From Anopheles merus (Eukaryota > Arthropoda > Insecta > Diptera > Culicidae): DNA of 64,000 nt. The notes under the pieces were generated by a model. That model had not been told where the DNA came from. It ran no database searches and saw only the letters and a program-made list of their open reading frames with translations. The stretch covers positions 22,572,793-22,636,792 of the forward strand of contig NC_054081.1 in NCBI RefSeq assembly GCF_017562075.2, read 5' to 3'. A program made the position numbers and the translations under genes. Positions 58,037-64,000 of this stretch are shown piece by piece; position 1 is the first letter of the stretch, and the number at the start of each line of letters is the position of its first letter.

Positions 58037-59480
58037 ATGCAATACTTTCCGATAACATTCATGCTAATCCTGCTTACACAACTCTCGCAAAGTAAAGAAT
58101 TAGAAATCATAGATTTGAACAGGCAACCGATATTTTTCTTAAAACCAGAACTTGTAGATTACAAACAGGAAGCATAAAATTCATACATCCTATAAACATG
58201 TTAACCCTTGAAAATGCTATTAACACCATTACACACTTTTCGTACGAAAACATTAATAACGAACTTAAAGAAATTGTCAGACTAAAAGTAAAATTATTGT
58301 ACTCAAACTTCCAACAATTAAAACCTAAACATAGAACAGCTAGAAGTCTAGAAATCTTAGGAACAGCTTGGAAATGGATAGGAGGAAGTCCTGACGCCGA
58401 CGACCTCAGAATCATCAACACCACAATGAACGAGCTAACCGAGAACAACAACAAACAGTACCGAATCAACAAACAGTTCGATCACAGGCTACGAACCCTC
58501 ACTGACACCATAAATCAATTGACAAAAGAACGAGAACAAGTAATGCTGAATGAACTAGAAACCATTAAAACCATAATGAACATCGATATCATCAACCATG
58601 TTTAGAATAAATTCAAGAAGCAATCAGTTGGACTAAAGTATCAGTAGTTAGCAACAAGATTCTATCATCACCAGAGATAAACTCCATCAAAACCATACTA
58701 GAAGACCAAGGAGTAAAAGTCGAATTACCAGATGAAGCGCTAAAGCTAGTACAACCAATTATCGCGATCAACTCGAATTCGATACTCTACATACTGAAGA
58801 TCCCTCAGCTAGCTGATGAAGAAGCAACAATGCTTGAAGTATTTCCTCTCAGTATCGATAACAGAATCATAGTAGAGACTCCGACGCACCTTATAAAAAC
58901 ACGGAACAAAGTGTTCAAACCAGCCAAACCTGATGAATACATCCAAAACCAATACAGGGAGTACATCGATAAATGCACATCCAATCTCATCCTAGGGAGA
59001 AAAAGCGATTGTTCTACTGCAAGAAAGAACAACACGACGATAAAGCTAATATCCGATGGACTTATCATTGTCGACAACGCAAAAGGAGCAGCCCTGAGTT
59101 CAAGCTGTGGACCCGATGATAAACTCGTCTCCGGAAATCTTCTGATACGCTTCAACGATTGCGAGGTAACGATAATGAATCAAACATTTTCTTCTAAGAC
59201 TATCTCCAGCACAGTAGAGCCATATTGGGGTGCAGCATCCATCACCGAAGTCAGATGGCAACACCATAAACCGATGATAAGGCAAGACGCATTCGAGAAC
59301 ATTGGAACGATGCAGCATTCTTATCTCCAACAGTTCAACACCGCATGGAATTGGAGCCTACTTGGAGGAGTATTGGTCTCAACAATCTTCACGTTATCCC
59401 TGGCGATCTTCGTTTTCACGTTCTACAAACGATCGATACGGACCATCGCAGACGTTCTACCGAAAATAGCGGACGCATGA
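58037..59480 (+). pseudogene. Env-type gene of the errantivirus-like element, broken
   Basis: An ATG at 58037 opens a hydrophobic signal-peptide-like start (MQYFPITFMLILL). A stop follows near 58177. The frame at 58198-58605 contains the region of errantivirus envelopes around the cleavage site (basic RTAR, then a Gly-containing hydrophobic stretch) and helical coiled-coil-like sequence. The frame at 58830-59480 holds Cys residues of the ectodomain and a single transmembrane segment (LLGGVLVSTIFTLSLAIFVF, about 25 residues with flanks) with a short basic tail. Such proteins are membrane fusion glycoproteins. At least two lesions separate the pieces, so no functional protein can be made. Confidence 0.8.
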
Positions 59481-59507
59481 GGACACGCTCTTCTTCACCC
59501 CCCGAGG

Positions 59508-59816
59508 AGTTACGTAGACCGAATAGCTGAGTCCACGTAATAAGAAGCTAACACGTGGACACGCGCACCGAGCAACGACCGCATCACCGGAACACGCGCG
59601 CATAGCAACATGACGCGCATAGCAACAGGAACCGGCACGTGGACACGCGCATACCGGAGATGCAGAGTCAGCAGCTATAGGGTAGAATCGAAGGCTAGGT
59701 GCATTGTAGAATTTAAGAAATAAGTCAGTTGTAATTTGGATCAGCTCAGTGTAAGAAGCGCTTGCGCTTAAGCAATAAAGTTTTTTTATGAAACGTGAAA
59801 CCTTGCACTTATAATT
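59508..59816 (+). repeat. 3' LTR of the errantivirus-like element
   Basis: 309 bp, one G/A substitution and two length differences from the 5' LTR. Confidence 0.93.
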
Positions 59817-60653
59817 AAATCTATATATATTTGTTTTACTGAATATTCATATATCCCATAGTGTTAATTTTACAATACCTGACTTAACGAAACTTATCGT
59901 TTGCGTGTCCTACGGCATGCACGATGTGTAGTTTAACAGCTGCTCGATGTGTATACTGCGATGGCGTCGTTGACTGCTTCCTCGCGTATTGTTGCTCGCG
60001 TTCTATCGTTCTTAACACTTTCCTCGTGTTGTTCGCTGTGGAAGTGCTGCTGCTGCTGCGATTATGGGATTGTTCAGTTCGGTTTCACTTAGCGCACTTA
60101 GTTTCACACTTTCTTGTGCACTATTCTGATTAGTATTCCGGTTCGGTATTTATGTGTCACTGCATGTGTAATTGTTGTTGCTTTTAATTCACATTTGATT
60201 TCATTTTTAGCACTGTATTGGTGATGTTTCGGGATATTCATGCAGTTTCGGGTGAGTTTTTTCACAAATGTTGTATCACGGAACTAATTTGTATTGGTGT
60301 CACTGCACATTATTGCATCTCACTTTACGACGCGTATCGGCTTTTGTGTTTATAAGTGTAATGTGATCTAAACGTACATCTATGCCGAATACTTTAGTGT
60401 TTGTGAGCTTAGTGTATATGTATTGTGCATAATAGTGTTTACGACGAATTTGCACTCGCGATTGTTGCGATACTTTTTACACATACCTTCGTCCGCTTTT
60501 CGCGCTATGGTATTTTTGTTTTCAAAATATAAATTTTACCATAGTGTTTACATACCGTGTCCAACGGGATTTTTATAACCTGCAGCCTTTCGTTATGCTT
60601 ACTTCAGTGTTTTGTTCGTATTCCTTTGCTTTTGCTCTGTGTCACGGTCGCCA
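59817..60653 (-). other. Leader of element A, distal part
   Basis: AT-rich leader between the errantivirus insertion and the 5' LTR of element A. It has no gene. The primer-binding site (tRNA-Arg type) is at its right end, about 60640-60653. Confidence 0.7.
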
Positions 60654-61405
60654 TGTAGTGAACTTGTCATCACTTAGTGCCGTTCCAAACTAAAGACGGA
60701 TTGTATTTTTTTCACTTTTATATAAACTCACTTTATTTTTGCCACTTTACTTAAACTTAATAGCGTGGTTGGCTTCTATTGATTTGCGGACTAAATTTTG
60801 CGCGGCGGACTGAACTGCGTGATTTTACTGATACAACAACTCTCTTCTAGCTACGCGCGAGCTTCCTTTTATACGAAATAATTACATTGCGCTTATGGGC
60901 ATATTTAGCTTATCCGCTCCGTTATGCATGATTACAATTTATTATCCTGCTCTATCTATCGCATTATGCGTACGTGACTTTTTGCGTACATTAGGTAACA
61001 TCGTCCTTCCATGTGTATTATCCTACTGCGCAATTGGATGAACTCTATTAAATTTTACCTATTTATCTAGTTGGTTCGGATTAGAACATATTGCACTTTT
61101 ATGTCTAATATTTGTGTGCATCTAATTACAGTAATTTATGTTCTGATAATGTTTAATCTAAAATTTATACTTGTAAAAACTATTTCTTTTGAGTGTGTTG
61201 GTGAATACGATCACGCCACTTATCATGCTATTTCATTCTATCATTAGCTGTTTCATTCTAGCCTTAGTGCGGTTTGTGTCTAGGATGTAATGAATTTACT
61301 GCAGATTATTATAGCGGATGTTATACTAATAATTGTGTCTTTGCTATTCTAATCTAATTCTAATTTGCTAAGTCTAATAGTGTAGGGTGTCGAACCTATG
61401 CTACA
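60654..61405 (-). repeat. 5' LTR of element A
   Basis: 752 bp, ends in the same TG/CA form as the left LTR; TSD CTGG follows at 61406-61409. Confidence 0.93.
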
Positions 61406-61771
61406 CTGGTATTATTAAATCCGTTCGTAGCGTCGGTGTACGTCCTGACACTCATTTTCCTAACGTACTAGATGGTTGCTACAATTATTTACCGCGGCGT
61501 TGTAGGACCGGGCTAAAGAAATGTGTTTCAAGAATTTCATGAGAACGCCATACGTTCCCACTACGAACGGATTTAATGATACCAGCCAATACCATTAAAC
61601 CGTTTTTAGTCAGGGTGCTCATTGCCAATTTAATATTCGAAAATGTTAAGGAAATAAAATGATAAAGGATATATTTAGAAAATTCATAACAAGTTATTTT
61701 TATTCATATCACAAATTCAATTTCAGTCACAATAATTAAATTATGGTAACTAGTAGAGTAACACTAATATA

Positions 61772-61891
61772 ACAACTGTCCACATGTTTATAACAATCGT
61801 CTCTTTGAATAGACAACACAGACTAACACGCTCAGCATGGTACTGTGTTGTCTATTCAACGAGACGATTGGTATCAACATGTAGACAGTTG
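61772..61891. repeat. Foldback of about 120 bp with 48-bp arms
   Basis: ACAACTGTCCACATGTTTAT... at the left and its near-complete inverse at the right (GTATCAACATGTAGACAGTTG) pair over about 48 bp, with a loop of roughly 20 nt around ACTAACACGCTCAGCATGG. It has no gene and may be a small MITE; no clear TSD. It lies downstream of the MADF-like gene's stop codon. Confidence 0.8.
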
Positions 61892-61905
61892 TGTTCTTAC
61901 TCAAG

Positions 61906-62390
61906 CTAATTTTTTCTTGGGTTTCTTCGTTTGTTTTTTTTTCGCTTTGATTTAATTAGTTGGTAAGCGAATTCCAAGATCTCCTCACTAGCATCCAACT
62001 GATCATTTAGGTCTGGTAATGCATCAAGGAGTGTTACTACACACATCATTACGTGGTAGTTGGAGCTTTTTTGTTGTTTTTGTTTTAAAAGCTCGTTGCG
62101 CTCCTTCTCCACATTAACAATGTCCTGCAGCACTCGATCATCCTGTTTCCGCTTTTTGTTGTTTTCTGCTACTCTCTGTTTATTTGTTACCGGGTCCAAA
62201 TGATCTAGAAGATCATCGCTCTCTTCCAAATATTCGATACTTTCATCTGTTTGTATGAGGATGATAAAGAGAAATAGAATATCATATAATAAAAAAAAGT
62301 ATAAAATAAAAAATACCACCTTGCCAAGATGACTCGAGATTCCCAACTCTGGGTCGGGACGCAAGCATGTCTTTGAGGAAGCTCATCTGC
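61906..62390 (-). pseudogene. MADF-like accessory gene of the Harbinger element, 5' part missing
   Basis: Exon 1 (62390-62320) gives MSFLKDMLASRPRVGNLESS then WQ; the end of a MADF domain has this form. A 73-bp intron (62319-62247) starts GTGGTA and ends CAAACAG. Splicing joins CAA G to AT GAA in phase, giving WQ-DESIEYLEESDDLLDHLDP. Exon 2 continues with a basic coiled segment (NNKKRKQDDRVLQDIVNVEKERNELLKQKQ) and ends KKNKRRNPRKN at 61906. PIF/Harbinger elements carry a second gene with a Myb/MADF DNA-binding domain that helps the transposase enter the nucleus and bind the ends. It is convergent with the transposase at 37660-39425. The N-terminal half is cut off at 62390, where the duplicated segment starts. 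Confidence 0.75.
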
Positions 62391-64000
62391 TAATAAGGAA
62401 GCGTAAATATTCAGAAGTAGTGAAGGGACGAGAAAAGTGAGTGAAAAAGTAAATTGAAATGTGATCGTGTATGTCCTAAAATATTTAAAATATAGTTTCA
62501 GAACCGTGTCAAAGGCGGTTAACGAAAATTCATCCCAACAATCACGTATAGAAGCAGAACGCAGGCAGAGCACGGGATCAGCCGTGTCCAAGTTTTTAAC
62601 CAGCGCGTTCTTGACGGTCCAAGCAAGCAATGTTAGTAACAATGGGTCGTGGTAAACATTGTACCGATTATCAGCGCCATATCATAAAGCGAATTGCGGC
62701 TGTTGGCATTAAGGGCGGTGGCAACGCTTCATCGGATGCGATTTTATCGGACGTGCGAATCGCATGCCGTGTCAACGCTCTTCCGATTCGCATTGCGATT
62801 TTTTGAGTGTGTTTGACATTTCAAGATAAACAAAACGGCAACAACACAAAGCAGCCTCTGAATAAAGGCTAACACGCTAAAGTTAACTTTAAATAAATCT
62901 GCTCTTAGTTATTGATAATTACTGCTAATGGAAAAACGGTAAGATTATCTATTTTCATTATTGATGGTCTGAGAAAAATCATAAATATAATGCTATTAAT
63001 TCATACAACTGGTGCTGTCCAGCAAGCTCTAGTATCGCGTCGTTTAGACACCTAACCTCTTTCGCTGTAGGTAAAATCTTCTGAAATCTGATTAAATTAA
63101 CTTTTAAGCTCTTGAGTTTGAGTTCTACTTGTCGATTATTTCGTCAGATGCCATGCCAACAATACTGCCAGTATCTCCAGCGTTTGCTTCTCCATTAGTT
63201 GCAGCTCCTACACAACCATCATCCGGTTTATCCGAATCATCATCCGGACCACATAGTATGATGGATTCTTATCCTTTGACTGATGTTATTAATCGCTCGT
63301 ATCGGATCAAAATCAAACCGGAAGTTTTTGCAAAGCTTACTCACGATGTCATTATGTCGTAAACAGTAGCGGATTTAACTATACGCGGACTGAGCGGCCG
63401 CGGGAGGCCCCGTGTAATTGGTAATTCCAACTTATAGAACAGTGTGTGCAGGAGTCTCATCGAGAGCTTTTGTGCTAGATAGGGGCCCCATGGATGAAGG
63501 GACTCATAAGCTAACCCCCCCACCCCCCGCCAGCAAACCATTAAAGTGTGAATGCAACAATATCGCTCGACACCTACCAGGGGCCTCCACTCCTTTTGCC
63601 GCTTGGGCCCCCAACACCTTAAATCCTCCACTGGTCTTAAATCTAACCAATCTTCGCAACATCATCAACGCATGCAGCTGCACTTTAACGATAAAGCTAC
63701 ACTAATTGTTTTAAAGATATATAGTGTTCCAAAACATTATTCAATCTATAATTTAATATCATATTCATCATCATATGCATCATCATCACTGTAGCAAATG
63801 TTTGTTCGAGCATAGCTTTGCGCTACATACTATTAAAAAGAAGGCGCAATAAAACCAACGATCTGTGGGAAAAACGTGAAAAAATCGGGCACTACCACAC
63901 ATTGTTTCATGAACTTTTGAAACAAGAAGATAAATTCTTCGAGTTTATGAGAGTTTCCATTGAAACGTTTTACTTCATACTGAGAAGGATAGAGCAGCTT
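62391..64000 (+). repeat. Second copy of 36236-37842
   Basis: From TAATAAGG (62391) to the window end the sequence follows 36236-37842 with only about six small differences, including a net 3-base gain near 63114. It includes the last 150 bp of the BEL LTR, the flank, the 54-codon and 77-codon frames (62642 and 63129), the hAT MITE (63364-63633) and the start of the Harbinger transposase (63818 onward). The left boundary lies inside the BEL LTR on one side and inside the MADF-like gene on the other. Confidence 0.95.
63818..64000 (+). pseudogene. Start of a second Harbinger transposase, cut by the window end
   Basis: Same N-terminal exon as 37660-37842 (NDLWEKREKIGHYHTLF). The rest lies beyond the window. 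Whether this copy also has element A inserted downstream cannot be seen. Confidence 0.7.

Larger units (their letters stand above)
45293..59816 (+). mobile_element. Errantivirus-like Gypsy element (gag-pol-env) hosting element B
   Basis: LTRs 45293-45603 and 59508-59816 begin AGTTACGTAGACC and end CTTATAATT, the AGT...AATT form of the gypsy/17.6/297 group. The primer-binding site follows directly (GGCGCAGCCG). Gag, pol and an env-type third frame follow. Element B interrupts RT at 48527-55837. The LTRs show one substitution and a few length changes, so insertion is young. It lies in the leader of element A; left flank TATATAT and right flank AAATCTATATATA are low-complexity, so the exact TSD is not clear. 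TA-rich alternating targets are usual for this group. Confidence 0.92.
39504..61405 (-). mobile_element. LTR element A: mdg1/412-like Gypsy with two further elements nested in its leader
   Basis: LTRs 39504-40252 and 60654-61405 (TGTAGTGAAC...CTATGCTACA) are flanked by CTGG (39500-39503 and 61406-61409). The primer-binding site next to the right LTR reads TGGCGACCGTGACA, the classical tRNA-Arg site of mdg1 and 412. The coding region is 45174-40435. The leader runs from about 45292 and continues at 59817-60653 after the errantivirus is taken out. The LTRs differ by about seven substitutions and three indels in 750 bp. Confidence 0.93.
39498..61587. mobile_element. Small MITE (about 180 bp) split by element A
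   Basis: Left part GGCTGG (39498-39503), right part 61410-61587 once LTR element A and one copy of CTGG are removed. The arms GGCTGGTATTATTAAATCCG and the inverse of the right end (GGCTGGTATCATTAAATCCG) match with one change and continue for about 28 bp (to GTTCGTAG). AAT stands on both sides (39495-39497 and 61588-61590). A 3-bp duplication would fit a Harbinger-type MITE although TWA is usual. No gene. Confidence 0.65.

Noticed and set aside
45285..59825. A 4-bp TSD for the errantivirus-like element
   Set aside because: The flanks are AT-rich (TATATAT and AAATCTATAT) and several alignments are possible, so no TSD is claimed.

Overview
The window reads as mosquito DNA, most likely Anopheles. 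It holds tRNA-derived SINEs of the SINE200 type, a CR1-clade LINE of the T1/Q type with a PHD-finger ORF1, an R1-clade LINE sitting in an (AC)n microsatellite (as Mino/Waldo elements do), a BEL/Pao element of the Moose type and mdg1/412-type Gypsy elements. There are no bacterial operons, no CRISPR array and no recognisable host RNA genes. The only host gene I can support is the terminal exon of a RUNX (Runt-domain) transcription factor at 1572-2731 (+), which ends in the Groucho-binding VWRPY. Its last intron carries a decayed jockey-type gag on the opposite strand. Almost everything downstream of about 3.6 kb is transposable elements or unannotated AT-rich DNA.

Layout. 1-1158: decayed jockey-like ORF1 (-). 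1572-2731: RUNX last exon. 3638-4440: TA-type MITE with long inverted repeats. 5901-7173: non-autonomous hAT element with an exact 8-bp TSD. 7817-9784: broken LINE (+) carrying a SINE. 9806-14510: near full-length but broken CR1 element (-) carrying a 5'-truncated SINE. 14517-28395: one R1-clade LINE (-) in three pieces. It is split in its RT by a 4.46-kb hAT-type element (16071-20529, TSD GTCAAGAT, itself carrying two MITEs), and between endonuclease and RT by a TIR element (21712-27145) that contains a complete Mag-like Gypsy element (22294-26590). 28413-28827: a second truncated R1 end and an (AC)n tract. 29560-36385: BEL element (+) with a SINE in its 5' LTR and a solo LTR in its RT.

36392-62390 is a PIF/Harbinger-type region: DDE transposase on + (37660-39425) and a convergent MADF-like accessory gene on - (61906-62390). 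Inside it is a nest of LTR retrotransposons. mdg1-like element A (39504-61405, -, TSD CTGG) sits in the end of a small MITE. An env-bearing errantivirus-like Gypsy element (45293-59816, +) sits in the leader of A. mdg1-like element B (48527-55837, -, TSD CTCA) sits in the reverse transcriptase of the errantivirus. From 62391 to the window end the sequence repeats 36236-37842 almost exactly, so the Harbinger region is either tandemly duplicated with a unit of about 26 kb, or two haplotypes were joined by the assembler.

Relative ages follow from the nesting: R1 before its hAT and TIR insertions, TIR element before Mag; Harbinger, then the MITE, then A, then errantivirus, then B. The LTR pairs agree by eye: A about 99% identical, the errantivirus one substitution plus length changes, B one substitution plus one indel. 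Most coding regions carry only a few frameshifts or stops. I worked by reading the sequence and the translations; clade names rest on motif recognition, not on searches.
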